In this document: positions 1-8,593 of the stretch, piece after piece | Layout: each line of letters begins with the position of its first letter | Position numbering within the stretch: position 1 is the stretch's first letter | Assembly: GCA_016710065.1 (NCBI GenBank) | Contig: JADJLP010000004.1 | Coordinates: forward strand, 62,001-126,000 | Reading direction: 5' to 3' | Source: Candidatus Ideonella esbjergensis | Lineage (GTDB): Bacteria > Pseudomonadota > Gammaproteobacteria > Burkholderiales > Burkholderiaceae_C | DNA: 64,000 nt | Notes under the pieces: model-generated | Databases searched by the model: none | Seen by the model: only the letters and a program-made list of their open reading frames with translations | What the model was told of the DNA's origin: nothing | Position numbers and translations under genes: made by a program

Positions 1-2359
1 GTTCGGGTTGCGCCTGCGGGTAGGGCGCGCTGGCGATGGTGTCAGCGCCCTTGCGGCCAGCCACCAGCGCCACGGCGTCCCACAGCTCGGCGGTAATGAA
101 GGGCGCCACCGGGTGCAGCAAGCGCAGCACGGTCTCCAGCGTGCGTATCAGGGTGCGGCGTGTGGCGCGCTGCTGGGCTTCGTTGCCACCCTGGATCTGC
201 ACCTTGGCGATTTCCAGGTACCAGTCGCAGAACTCGTCCCAGACGAACTGGTAGATGGTGTTGGCCACGTTGTCGAGCCGGTACTCGGCAAAGCCCTGGG
301 CCACGGCGGCTTCCACGCGCTGCAGCTCGCTGCTGATCCAGCGGTCGGCAGGGCTGAAATCCATGTAGCCGTGGGCCGAGCCACCCACGGCACAGTCTGC
401 CTTGGTGTGCTCCTTCAGGCCGCAATCCTGGCCTTCGCAGTTCATCAGCGTGAACTTGGTGGCGTTCCAAAGTTTGTTGCAGAAGTTGCGGTAGCCCTCG
501 CAGCGCTTGCTGTCGAAGTTGACCGAGCGGCCCAGGGTGGCCATGGCCGCAAAGGTGAAGCGCAGCGCGTCGGCGCCGTAGCCTGGAATGCCGTCGGGAA
601 ACTCTTTCTCTGTGGCCTTGCGCACCTTGGGTGCGGTCTCGGGCTTGCGCAGGCCTGTAGCCCGCTTGTCCAGCAACTCGGGCAGGGCGATTCCGGCTAT
701 CAAATCCACCGGGTCGAGCACGTTGCCCTCAGACTTGCTCATCTTCTTGCCATGGGCGTCCAGCACCAGGCCGTGGATGTACACATGCTTGAACGGCACG
801 CCACCGGTGAAGTGCTTGGTCATCATGATCATCCGGGCGACCCAGAAGAAGATGATGTCGTAGCCGGTGACCAGCACGCTGCTGGGCAGGAAGAGATCCT
901 GTTCTATCGTCTGGGCTGGCCAGCCCAGCGTGCTGAAGGGCACCAGGGCCGATGAATACCAGGTGTCGAGCACGTCCTCGTCGCGGGTGAGGGCGCCGCT
1001 GTAGCCGGCGGCCGTGGCCTTGGCGCGGGCCTCGGTCTCGCTGCGGGCTACGAAGAGTTCGCCGGCCTCGCCGTACCAGGCCGGGATCTGATGGCCCCAC
1101 CACAGCTGGCGCGAGATGCACCAGTCCTGGATGTTCTTCATCCACTGGTTGTAGGTGTTGACCCAGTTCTCGGGCACGAACTTCACGTCGCCCGATTCCA
1201 CGGCCTCGATGGCCTCTTGTGCGATGCTCTTGCCATTCGCGCCGGCCTTGCTCATGGCGACGAACCACTGGTCGGTGAGCATGGGTTCGATCACCTGGCC
1301 GGTGCGGGCGCAGCGCGGCACCATCAGCTTGTGCTTCTTCACCTCCACCAGCAGGCCTTCGGCCTCAAAGCGGGCCACCAACTGCTTGCGGGCAGCGAAT
1401 CGGTCCAGGCCCACGTACTCGGCCGGAATGTCGGTGGCCTCATGGGCGCTCACCCGGGCTTCCAGGTCGAAGATGGTGAGCATGGGGAGCTTGTGCCGCA
1501 GGCCCACCTGGTAGTCGTTCTGGTCGTGCGCCGGGGTCACCTTGACCACGCCGGTGCCGAAGGCCTTGTCCACGTACTCGTCGGCGATCACCGGCACCAG
1601 TCGGCCGGTGATGGGCAGCTTCACTTGTTTGCCAATGAGATGCGTGTAGCGCTCATCCTCGGGGTGCACCATCACGGCGGTGTCGCCCAGCATGGTCTCG
1701 GGCCGGGTGGTGGCCACCACCAGCGATTCGTCGGAACCTTCCACCGGGTAGCGGATGTGCCAGAGCGAGCCGTCTTCCTCTTCGCTCTCCACCTCCAGGT
1801 CGGACACGGCGGATTTCAGCACCGGGTCCCAGCTCACCAGCCGCTTGCCGCGGTAGATCAGGCCTTCGTCGAACAGGCGCACGAAGGTTTCGGTGACGAC
1901 GTTCGAGAGCTTTTCGTCCATCGTGAAGTACTCGTGCTGCCAGCTCACGCTGTCGCCCATGCGGCGCATCTGCTGGGTGATGGTGGCGCCCGATTGCTGC
2001 TTCCATTCCCAGACTTTGGCGACGAAGTTCTTGCGGCCCAGGTCGTGGCGGCTGAGTTTTTGCTCTTGCAACTGGCGCTCCACCACGATCTGGGTGGCGA
2101 TGCCGGCGTGGTCGGTGCCCGGCACCCACAGCGTGTTGTAGCCCCGCATGCGGTGGTAGCGCGTCAGCGAGTCCATGATGGTCTGGTTGAAGGCATGGCC
2201 CATGTGCAGCGTGCCGGTGACGTTGGGCGGCGGCAACTGGATACAAAACGAGGGCTTGGTGGCGTCCAGCGTGGGCTGATAGACGCCAGACTGTTCCCAC
2301 AGCGGTGCCCAGCGGGCTTCGATGGCGGCGGGTTCAAACGACTTGGCGAGTTCGGTCAT
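1..2359 (-). CDS. valS: Valyl-tRNA synthetase, C-terminus beyond window
   Basis: Class I aminoacyl-tRNA synthetase that charges tRNA-Val in the cytoplasm. The frame is open from the ATG at 2359 to the left edge, giving about 786 codons. It begins MTELAKSFEPAAIEARWAPL. The HIGH motif appears as HMGH at residues 52-55, after PPPNVTGTL. The connective peptide contains the editing-domain stretch TTRPETMLGDTAV. KMSKS is at about residue 539, followed by the anticodon-binding domain. The family is usually about 950 residues, so the missing part is the end of the anticodon-binding domain and the C-terminal coiled coil. The gene is divergent from the protease gene at 2547, with 187 bp between them. 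Confidence 0.97.
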   Translation of the reverse strand, partial: MTELAKSFEPAAIEARWAPLWEQSGVYQPTLDATKPSFCIQLPPPNVTGTLHMGHAFNQTIMDSLTRYHRMRGYNTLWVPGTDHAGIATQIVVERQLQEQKLSRHDLGRKNFVAKVWEWKQQSGATITQQMRRMGDSVSWQHEYFTMDEKLSNVVTETFVRLFDEGLIYRGKRLVSWDPVLKSAVSDLEVESEEEDGSLWHIRYPVEGSDESLVVATTRPETMLGDTAVMVHPEDERYTHLIGKQVKLPITGRLVPVIADEYVDKAFGTGVVKVTPAHDQNDYQVGLRHKLPMLTIFDLEARVSAHEATDIPAEYVGLDRFAARKQLVARFEAEGLLVEVKKHKLMVPRCARTGQVIEPMLTDQWFVAMSKAGANGKSIAQEAIEAVESGDVKFVPENWVNTYNQWMKNIQDWCISRQLWWGHQIPAWYGEAGELFVARSETEARAKATAAGYSGALTRDEDVLDTWYSSALVPFSTLGWPAQTIEQDLFLPSSVLVTGYDIIFFWVARMIMMTKHFTGGVPFKHVYIHGLVLDAHGKKMSKSEGNVLDPVDLIAGIALPELLDKRATGLRKPETAPKVRKATEKEFPDGIPGYGADALRFTFAAMATLGRSVNFDSKRCEGYRNFCNKLWNATKFTLMNCEGQDCGLKEHTKADCAVGGSAHGYMDFSPADRWISSELQRVEAAVAQGFAEYRLDNVANTIYQFVWDEFCDWYLEIAKVQIQGGNEAQQRATRRTLIRTLETVLRLLHPVAPFITAELWDAVALVAGRKGADTIASAPYPQAQPE

Positions 2360-2546
2360 GGCGGGGCGCTTGGGGGCAGGGAAACAGGGCGGCACAGGGC
2401 CGGCGACCACAGGGTACCGTGCAACAATTTCGACACAAAGGCGTGTCAACGTCGGGCTGGCCTGGGGAGTTGCTCAGATTGTAGGGGGGCGGGCCTGCCG
2501 GGCCTTTGCTTGGCGCTGACAGCCAGAACACATCTTGGAGATCGAC

Positions 2547-3905
2547 ATGACGACATCGGGATTGGCATCGGGTTCGCGCCGCACGGCGCTGGTGGCTGCC
2601 CTGGCGGCCGGCCTGCTTACTGCCTGCGGTGGCGGTGGCTCTGACTTGCCCCCACCCCCGCTCAGTTGCTCGGTGGCGGACCAGCAAACATGGTTGCGCG
2701 GCTACATGAATGACTGGTACTTCTGGTACGCCAGCCATCCCAATCCTTCACCTGCGGGTTACAGCACCGTAGACAGCTACTTTCAGGCACTCAAGTACAC
2801 CGGCAACGTCGCGCCTTTCCCGGCCGACCGCTGGAGCTACGTCAGCAGCACCGCATCCTTCAACCGCTTCTACGGCGATGGCAAGACCCTGGGCTACGGC
2901 GCGATGGTGGCTGGCTTGGAGGTGGTGGGCCACCCGGAGTTGCCGCTGTACATCCGCTACATCGAGCCGGGCTCGCCGGCCGCAGTGGCGGGGTTGCTGC
3001 GGGGCGACCAGATCCTCACCATCAATGGCGCCACGGCCGCCAGCGTCATCGCGGCCAATGATTTCAGCGCGCTGAGCCCGACGGCCGAGGGGCAGTTGCT
3101 GAGCTTGGGAGTGGCGGGGTTCACCCAACCCGTCAGTTTGACCTCTGCTGTCTACGCATTGGAGCCTGTGACCAATGCCAAGGTGCTGACCACCGCCGGC
3201 GGCCGCAAGGTGGGCTACCTTTCGGTGAAGGACATGGTGAACCAGGCCCTGACACCCGTGGACAACGCCTTCGCCAGCTTCAAGCAGCAAGGCGTGCAGG
3301 ACGTGGTGATTGACTTGCGTTACAACGGCGGTGGCCTGGTGTCGGCAGCCGCTTCCATCGCGTCATATCCCAACAGCGCGGCCGCTGGCCAGACCTACGC
3401 CAACTTGCTCTACAACGACCGCAAGGCCGGCAACAACCAGACCTTCAGGTTCAACAACTACTTCAACAGCGCGCTGGGCCTGTCGCGCGTGTACGTGCTC
3501 ACCGGGCAGCGCACCTGCTCGGCCAGCGAGCAACTGATCAACGGCTTGCGGCCCTTCGTGACCGTGGTGACCGTGGGCGACACCACCTGTGGCAAGCCGG
3601 TGGGTTTCCTGCCGCAGGACGACGGCTGTGGCAACACCTACAGCGTGGTGAACTTCGAGTCGGTGAATACCAACAACGAAGGCCGCTACTTCGACGGCTT
3701 CAATGCCACCTGCGCCGTGGCCGACGACACCGCATGGCCGCTGGGCAACAGCGGCGAGCCGTTGCTGGCCACGGCGCTGGCCCATGCCGATACGGGCTCG
3801 TGCCCGGTGTTGTCGTCGCGCGCCAAGCCCCAAGCCTGGAGGCCTGCCATCCAGCGCCCGCGCGTGGTGGAGCCGGGTGACCGAGGCGGCATGGTGCTGC
3901 GCTGA
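2547..3905 (+). CDS. S41 family (C-terminal processing) peptidase, lipoprotein
   Basis: Predicted lipid-anchored periplasmic serine protease of 452 aa. The ATG at 2547 is preserved behind GGAG six bases upstream; an in-frame TTG at 2535 lacks such a site. The signal peptide ends in a lipobox LTAC (Cys27), followed by a Gly-rich and Pro-rich linker. A PDZ-like segment (GSPAAVAGLLRGDQIL) precedes the S41 core with VIDLRYNGGG. The catalytic dyad is probably Ser325 in TCSASEQ and Lys350 in TCGKPVG; the 25-residue spacing is that of the CtpA-type dyad. Several cysteines cluster around the active site and could form disulfides. The substrate is unknown. The gene stands alone between divergent valS and convergent guaC. 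Confidence 0.85.
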   Translation: MTTSGLASGSRRTALVAALAAGLLTACGGGGSDLPPPPLSCSVADQQTWLRGYMNDWYFWYASHPNPSPAGYSTVDSYFQALKYTGNVAPFPADRWSYVSSTASFNRFYGDGKTLGYGAMVAGLEVVGHPELPLYIRYIEPGSPAAVAGLLRGDQILTINGATAASVIAANDFSALSPTAEGQLLSLGVAGFTQPVSLTSAVYALEPVTNAKVLTTAGGRKVGYLSVKDMVNQALTPVDNAFASFKQQGVQDVVIDLRYNGGGLVSAAASIASYPNSAAAGQTYANLLYNDRKAGNNQTFRFNNYFNSALGLSRVYVLTGQRTCSASEQLINGLRPFVTVVTVGDTTCGKPVGFLPQDDGCGNTYSVVNFESVNTNNEGRYFDGFNATCAVADDTAWPLGNSGEPLLATALAHADTGSCPVLSSRAKPQAWRPAIQRPRVVEPGDRGGMVLR

Positions 3906-3913
3906 GCGAGGCA

Positions 3914-3935
3914 GGTTGGCGGCGTGCCGCCAACC
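3914..3935. terminator. Hairpin between convergent genes
   Basis: A perfect 10-bp inverted repeat, GGTTGGCGGC and GCCGCCAACC, separated by two bases. It lies eight bases after the S41 peptidase stop and six bases before the guaC stop on the other strand. There is no T-tract on either side, so it is at best a weak or bidirectional terminator. Confidence 0.5.
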
Positions 3936-3941
3936 GTGGGC

Positions 3942-4919
3942 TCACATCAGCAGATGCTCGCCCGCGTTCTCTCCGCCCAAGATCACGTAGTTCACTCGCC
4001 TGAGGTCGTTCAACACCCGGCCGCCGGCGTATGAAATGGAGCTTTGCAGGTCCTCCTGCATTTCGCGCAGGGTATCGGGCAACCTGCCTTTCACCGGTTC
4101 GAGGATGCGCTTGCCCTCCACGTGCTTGTACTCGCCCTTGTTGAAGTCGCTGGCCGAACCGTAGTACTCCTTGTAGAGCTTGCCATCCACCTCCACGGTG
4201 GCGCCGGGCGATTCTTCGTGGCCGGCGAACAGCGAACCCACCATCACCATGGCGGCACCAAAGCGCACGCTCTTGGCGATGTCGCCGTGGTGGCGTATGC
4301 CGCCGTCGGCAATGATGGGCTTGGTGGCCACGCGGGCACACCACTTCAGCGCGCTGAGCTGCCAGCCACCGGTGCCAAAGCCAGTCTTGAGCCGCGTGAT
4401 GCAGACCTTGCCCGGGCCTATGCCCACCTTGGTGGCATCGGCGCCCCAGTTTTCCAGGTCGATCACCGCCTCGGGAGTGGCGACATTGCCCGCGATGATG
4501 AAGCTCTTGGGCAGGCGCTGCTTGATGTAGTCGATCATCAGCCGCACGCTGTCGGCGTGGCCGTGGGCGATGTCGATGGTGATGTAGTCGGCACCCACGC
4601 CATCGGCCGCCAGGCGGTCCACCACGTCACGATCTGCTTGCTTCACGCCGGAGCTGATGGACACGAACAAACCCTTGTCGCGCATGCGCTGTGCATAGGC
4701 CACGTTGTCCAGGTCGAAGCGGTGCATCACGTAGAAATAGCCGTTGGCGGCCATCCACTCGGTGATCTTTTCGTCCACCACCGTTTTCATGTTGGCCGGC
4801 ACGGCCGGCAGTTTGAAGCGGCGGCCACCAAACTCCACACTCGTGTCGCACTCGGCGCGGCTGTCCACACGGCACTTGCGGGGCAAGAGCAGCACGTTGT
4901 CATAGTCGAAGATGTCCAT
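3942..4919 (-). CDS. guaC: GMP reductase
   Basis: Converts GMP to IMP with NADPH (purine salvage), 325 aa, a TIM-barrel of the IMPDH/GMPR family. It starts MDIFDYDNVLLLPRKC and carries the active-site loop GIGPGKVCITR with catalytic Cys173, then the phosphate-binding GGIRHHGDIAKS segment. There are no CBS domains, which separates it from IMP dehydrogenase. The sequence resembles the Bacillus-type (GuaC2) subgroup more than the E. coli enzyme, by my recollection of those sequences. Its ATG lies three bases after the stop of the upstream rhodanese-like gene, so the two are probably translationally coupled. Confidence 0.93.
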   Translation of the reverse strand: MDIFDYDNVLLLPRKCRVDSRAECDTSVEFGGRRFKLPAVPANMKTVVDEKITEWMAANGYFYVMHRFDLDNVAYAQRMRDKGLFVSISSGVKQADRDVVDRLAADGVGADYITIDIAHGHADSVRLMIDYIKQRLPKSFIIAGNVATPEAVIDLENWGADATKVGIGPGKVCITRLKTGFGTGGWQLSALKWCARVATKPIIADGGIRHHGDIAKSVRFGAAMVMVGSLFAGHEESPGATVEVDGKLYKEYYGSASDFNKGEYKHVEGKRILEPVKGRLPDTLREMQEDLQSSISYAGGRVLNDLRRVNYVILGGENAGEHLLM

Positions 4920-4922
4920 CTC

Positions 4923-5267
4923 TCAAGCCTGGGATGCCATGAACAGCTTGCCCGAGCGGGCGCCCGAGCGGCAGAAGCACAGCACGGGGTGGGGCAATTC
5001 GGCCATCAACTGGCCGAAGGCGGCGATCTCTTCGGGCGACTGGTACATGCCGTTCACTGGCAGGAAGCGGTAAACCAGGCCAGCGGCCAAAGCAGCGGCT
5101 TCGATGCTGGCGCTGGTGGGCTGATCGGCGCCACCTTCGAAATCGGGCCGGTTGTTCACCACGCTCTTGAAGCCCAGGCGGGCCAGTTCAGCCATGTCGA
5201 CAGGGCTCAGTTGCGGCGCCACGCACACGTCGGAGGCCACGGCGTTCAGGGACAAATGGGTGTGCAT
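4923..5267 (-). CDS. TIGR01244-type rhodanese/phosphatase-like protein
   Basis: Small cytoplasmic protein, 114 aa from the ATG at 5267, which has AGGAA nine bases upstream. A GTG at 5288 that overlaps the yqeY stop as GTGA is an alternative and would add seven residues. The C-terminal loop CRSGARS (Cys99) matches the rhodanese active-site pattern CRxGx[RT] and is close to a dual-specificity phosphatase loop. The fold matches the family called TIGR01244 or beta-lactamase hydrolase-like domain (DUF442). Whether it transfers sulfur or removes phosphate is not settled by sequence. It lies between yqeY and guaC in a tight operon. Confidence 0.8.
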   Translation of the reverse strand: MHTHLSLNAVASDVCVAPQLSPVDMAELARLGFKSVVNNRPDFEGGADQPTSASIEAAALAAGLVYRFLPVNGMYQSPEEIAAFGQLMAELPHPVLCFCRSGARSGKLFMASQA

Positions 5268-5284
5268 GTTCAGGGGTTCCTGGA

Positions 5285-5734
5285 TCACTTGGAATTCAAT
5301 GCGTTCTTCACGGCGGCCGAGACCAGGCCCATGTCGGCCTTGCCGGCCAACTGGGCCTTGACGGCGCCCATGACCTTGCCCATGTCGCCAGGGCCGGCGG
5401 CGCCGGTGCTCGCCACGATGGCGGCCACGGCAGCAGCGATCTCGTCGGCACTCAGGCGCTGCGGCAGGTAGGCCGAGAGCACGGTCACTTCAGCGGCTTC
5501 CTTGTCGGCCAGGTCTGGGCGGTTGGCCTGGGTGTAGGCCGCGATGGAGTCCTTGCGCTGCTTGATCAGCTTGTCCACCAAGCCGATCACCATGGCGTCG
5601 TCCAGTACCACGCGCTCGTCCACTTCCTTCTGCTTGCAGGCCGCCAGCAGCATGCGAATGGCCGACAGGCGCTCGGCGTCCTTGGCGCGCATGGCGGCCT
5701 TCATGTCTTCGGTGATGCGATCTTTCAGGCTCAC
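5285..5734 (-). CDS. yqeY: GatB/YqeY domain-containing protein
   Basis: 149 aa, starting at a GTG preceded by AAGGA eight bases upstream, and reading MSLKDRITEDMKAAMRAKDA. An upstream ATG at 5821 would add an unlike extension and is rejected. The family matches the tRNA-binding tail domain of GatB and is helical; its role is unclear (amidotransferase-like or tRNA-related). In many betaproteobacteria yqeY lies between rpsU and dnaG. Here it heads the yqeY / rhodanese-like / guaC operon instead, about 2.4 kb from rpsU and 50 kb from dnaG. Confidence 0.92.
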   Translation of the reverse strand: MSLKDRITEDMKAAMRAKDAERLSAIRMLLAACKQKEVDERVVLDDAMVIGLVDKLIKQRKDSIAAYTQANRPDLADKEAAEVTVLSAYLPQRLSADEIAAAVAAIVASTGAAGPGDMGKVMGAVKAQLAGKADMGLVSAAVKNALNSK

Positions 5735-5817
5735 GGTGTTTCCTTCGGGGGCTGGCCCAATGCGGTTGGGGTGATTGTCGCGGATGCGCAAACCCCTGCT
5801 GTCTCGAACCTGCTGCC

Positions 5818-7065
5818 TCACACCGCTTCCAAGGCCAGCAACTCGTCCACCGTCTGGCGGCGGCGGATCAGGCGGTGCATTGCACCGTCTACCAGCACCT
5901 CGGCGATCAGTGGCCGGCTGTTGTAGTTGCTGGACATGGCGGCGCCATAGGCCCCGGCATCGTGCAGCACCAGCAGATCACCCACCTTCGCCTCGGGCAA
6001 CTCGCGTGTCAGCACCACGCCACCTTCAGCCTGGGTGAACACGTCGCCCGATTCGCACAGCGGGCCGGCCACCACGGTGGCCTGCACAAGACGGGGTCTG
6101 TCATCGGCGGGCAGCAGGCTCATGGCGTGGAAGGCGCCATACATCGAGGGGCGCATCAGGTCGGAAAAGCCCGCGTCCACCAGCGTGAAGCGGTTGCCAC
6201 CCATCTGCTTGGTGGCGCGCACTTCGGTCAGCAGCACGCCCGCCTCGGCCACCAGGTAGCGGCCGGGCTCAATCTCCAGGTGCACGGCATGGCCCAGGTG
6301 GGCTGCGATCTCGCGTCGTGCTGCATCCCACAGGCTGAAGTAGTGGGCCGTGTCGATGGGGCTGTCACCCTCGCGATAGGGGATGGACAGGCCGCCACCC
6401 GCCGAGATGGCCTGCAGATCGACGTCCGCGCGCTTGACCAGATCCACCATGGCTGAGCACACCTGCTCCAGGTGGCCGTAGTCCACGCCCGAGCCGATGT
6501 GCATGTGCAGACCCACCAGATTCAACCCGTGCTGGGCGACGGCCGCCAGCGCGGCGGGCAGGTCGGCATGCCAGATGCCGTGCTTGCTGTGCTCGCCGCC
6601 GGTGTTGGTCTTGTTGCTGTGGCCGTGGCCGAAGCCGGGGTTGATGCGCAGCCACACGCGGTGGCCTGGCGAGCGCTGGCCCAACTGGTGCAGCATGTCG
6701 GCGGAGCCGGCATTCACCGGCACTTGGTGCTGCACCACGCAGTCCAGCGTGGCGGCGTCGAACAGGTCGGCCGTGAAGACGATGCCCGAGGCTCCGCAAG
6801 GCGCCTGGGCGGCCGTGTAGCCTGCGGCCAGCGCGCGCAGGATCTCGCCGCGCGAGACGGCGTCCACCACCACGCCTTGTTCGCGCATCAATCGCAGCAA
6901 ATGGGTGTTGGAGTTAGCCTTCTGGGCGTACCGCACGCTGTCAAAGACCTTCAGGTCAGCAATGCGCTGGCGGACTGTGGTGGCGTCATAAATCCATAGC
7001 GGGGTGCCGTGCTCGTGGGCCAGGGCGCGCAGAGTGGTGTCGGTGAAGGGGTTCATGGGCGGCAT
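5818..7065 (-). CDS. lysA: Diaminopimelate decarboxylase
   Basis: PLP enzyme of fold type III that makes L-lysine from meso-diaminopimelate, the last step of lysine synthesis. 415 aa from the ATG at 7065; a second ATG three codons in (7056) is equally plausible. The PLP-binding lysine is K49 in RYAQKANSN. HIGSGVDY and EIEPGRYLVAEAG bind the cofactor phosphate, and C337 in GPLCESGDV comes from the partner subunit. The gene is divergent from lysR with 61 bp between start codons, the arrangement known in E. coli, where LysR activates lysA. Confidence 0.94.
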   Translation of the reverse strand: MPPMNPFTDTTLRALAHEHGTPLWIYDATTVRQRIADLKVFDSVRYAQKANSNTHLLRLMREQGVVVDAVSRGEILRALAAGYTAAQAPCGASGIVFTADLFDAATLDCVVQHQVPVNAGSADMLHQLGQRSPGHRVWLRINPGFGHGHSNKTNTGGEHSKHGIWHADLPAALAAVAQHGLNLVGLHMHIGSGVDYGHLEQVCSAMVDLVKRADVDLQAISAGGGLSIPYREGDSPIDTAHYFSLWDAARREIAAHLGHAVHLEIEPGRYLVAEAGVLLTEVRATKQMGGNRFTLVDAGFSDLMRPSMYGAFHAMSLLPADDRPRLVQATVVAGPLCESGDVFTQAEGGVVLTRELPEAKVGDLLVLHDAGAYGAAMSSNYNSRPLIAEVLVDGAMHRLIRRRQTVDELLALEAV

Positions 7066-7081
7066 CTTGCAGTTTTCTGGC

Positions 7082-7103
7082 CATATTGGAAAATGCTTTT
7101 ATG
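7082..7103. promoter_or_regulatory. Candidate LysR operator in lysA-lysR spacer
   Basis: The 61-bp gap between the divergent starts is AT-rich compared with its surroundings. It holds an imperfect dyad with CATA at 7082-7085 and TATG at 7100-7103, the size of a LysR-type recognition site. The proposal rests on this dyad and on the known autoregulation of LysR-type divergons; no -35/-10 pair is convincing. Confidence 0.35.
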
Positions 7104-7126
7104 CTGCAACGCGATTCACTGTTGAT

Positions 7127-8041
7127 ATGAGGCTCAGCCACCGCCAGATCGAGGTGTTCCGCACAGTAATGAACACCAGCCACGTTACCCGGGCGGCCGA
7201 ACTGCTGCACACCTCGCAGCCCACTGTCAGCCGCGAACTGGCCCGGCTAGAACAGGTGCTCGGCTTCGATTTGTTCGACCGCGTGAAAGGGCGGCTGCGT
7301 CCCACGGTGCGGGCCCTGGCCTTGCTGGAGGAGGTGGAGCTTTCCTACGTGGGGCTGGACCGCATTGCCGCCACAGCCGCCGGCCTGCGCCAGTTTGCGC
7401 AGGGCAAGCTGCAAGTTGCCTGCCTGCCGGCGCTGGCCCATGCGCTGCTGCCCGACGCCATCCGACGCTTTGCCCAGCAGCAGCCCGAGGCTGCCGTGGC
7501 CATCACGCCGCAAGAGCCGCCCGGGTTGGAAGCCCTGTTGAGCGAGCAGCGTTTCGACCTGGGTCTCACCGAGCGCTTGGACGCCCCGGTGGCCACGACC
7601 CTGCAAACCCTGCTGGTGGCCGACGAGGTGTGTGTGCTGCCGCCGGGCCATGCGCTGGCCAGCAAGGCGGTGCTGGCGCCAGCCGATTTTGAGGGCCAGG
7701 CCTTTGTGAGCCTGGCGCCTGGCGACCCCTATCGGCAGCAGATCGACGCTGTGTTTGCCCAGGCGGGCGTGCAGCGCAGGCTGCAACTGGAGTCCCCCAG
7801 CGCAGTGTCGGTATGCGCACTTGTGCGCCAGGGCCTGGGCGCGGCCATCGTCAACCCGCTCACGGCGCTGGAACTGGCGGCCACTGGCCTGGAGATACGG
7901 CCGTTTTCCGTGGCCATCAAGTTTCAGGTGGCGCTGGTGCTGCCGGAGTGGCGCTCACCGCACCCCTTGCGGGCCGCCTTCGTGGCCGCCCTGCATGCGG
8001 CTGCGGCAGGGCTGCGAAACCAACTGCACCGCCAGGAATGA
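7127..8041 (+). CDS. lysR: LysR transcriptional activator of lysA
   Basis: LysR-type regulator, 304 aa. The ATG at 7127 gives MRLSHRQIEVFRTVM; an in-frame start at 7004 would run across lysA and the operator and is rejected. The N-terminal winged helix includes AAELLHTSQPTVSRELARLE. The effector domain contains CLPALAHALLPD, PQEPPGLEALLSEQRFDLGL and DEVCVLPPGHAL. These blocks resemble E. coli LysR itself rather than generic family members. With the divergent lysA this supports a diaminopimelate-responsive activator. A bidirectional terminator separates it from the convergent rpsU. Confidence 0.92.
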   Translation: MRLSHRQIEVFRTVMNTSHVTRAAELLHTSQPTVSRELARLEQVLGFDLFDRVKGRLRPTVRALALLEEVELSYVGLDRIAATAAGLRQFAQGKLQVACLPALAHALLPDAIRRFAQQQPEAAVAITPQEPPGLEALLSEQRFDLGLTERLDAPVATTLQTLLVADEVCVLPPGHALASKAVLAPADFEGQAFVSLAPGDPYRQQIDAVFAQAGVQRRLQLESPSAVSVCALVRQGLGAAIVNPLTALELAATGLEIRPFSVAIKFQVALVLPEWRSPHPLRAAFVAALHAAAAGLRNQLHRQE

Positions 8042-8054
8042 GAAGCCGGACATG

Positions 8055-8087
8055 AAAAAAGCCCAGGCGGCGTCCCGCGTGGGCTTT
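8055..8087 (-). terminator. Intrinsic terminator of rpsU, possibly bidirectional
   Basis: Stem AAAGCCCA (8058-8065) pairs with TGGGCTTT (8080-8087). Read on the minus strand the second arm runs into six T residues, a canonical terminator 30 bp after the rpsU stop. Read on the plus strand it follows lysR and has a weaker TTTGTT tail. Confidence 0.85.
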
Positions 8088-8118
8088 GTTCGTGGCCGGA
8101 GCTGGTACTGAAATCGGA

Positions 8119-8331
8119 TCAGTACAGCTTCTTCGGCAACTGCATGCTGCGCACGCGCTTGTAGTGGCGCTTGACGGCGGCGGCCTTCTTGCGCTTGCGC
8201 TCAGAGGTGGGCTTCTCGTAAAACTCGCGAGCGCGCAGTTCGGTCAGCAGACCCAGCTTTTCAATGGTGCGCTTGAAGCGACGCAGGGCGACGTCAAACG
8301 GCTCGTTTTCCTTGACACGGATAGTGGTCAT
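8119..8331 (-). CDS. rpsU: 30S ribosomal protein S21
   Basis: Full-length 70-aa S21, MTTIRVKENEPFDVALRRFK to SMQLPKKLY, with the basic central block ERKRKKAAAVKRHYKR. It binds the small subunit and helps mRNA engagement at initiation. A Shine-Dalgarno AAGGA lies about 11 bases before the ATG, inside the small inverted repeat CGAAGGATTCTTCG. That could make S21 synthesis sensitive to 5'-UTR folding (inference). The gene is monocistronic here, not joined to yqeY-dnaG-rpoD. Confidence 0.97.
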   Translation of the reverse strand: MTTIRVKENEPFDVALRRFKRTIEKLGLLTELRAREFYEKPTSERKRKKAAAVKRHYKRVRSMQLPKKLY

Positions 8332-8381
8332 TTATCGAAGAATCCTTCGGGATTTGAATGCGCTCGGTGTCCTGGGCCGTC

Positions 8382-8395
8382 AGCTTCCGGAAGCT
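8382..8395. repeat. Perfect 14-bp palindrome upstream of rpsU
   Basis: AGCTTCCGGAAGCT is self-complementary with no loop and is followed by TTTTCG. It lies in the 262-bp spacer between the divergent rpsU and the 3-hydroxybutyryl-CoA dehydrogenase gene. Palindromes without a loop suit a dimeric DNA-binding protein better than an RNA hairpin. I see no gene in this spacer. Confidence 0.5.
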
Positions 8396-8593
8396 TTTCG
8401 GTCACTGACTGAAAAATTCAAGTTCAGCCGGATCGACACGCGGTTTGCTAGCAAAGACGATGATTCTAAACCGAAACTTGGGCTCTTTCCAAATGCACCG
8501 CCAGCATTCAGCCAGGGCCCGTTGTCAGAAAACCGCGCTCACGGGGTGGGTAGACTCGCTTTCAAAGCCCGATCCCCTTCAACAGGAGTTTTC

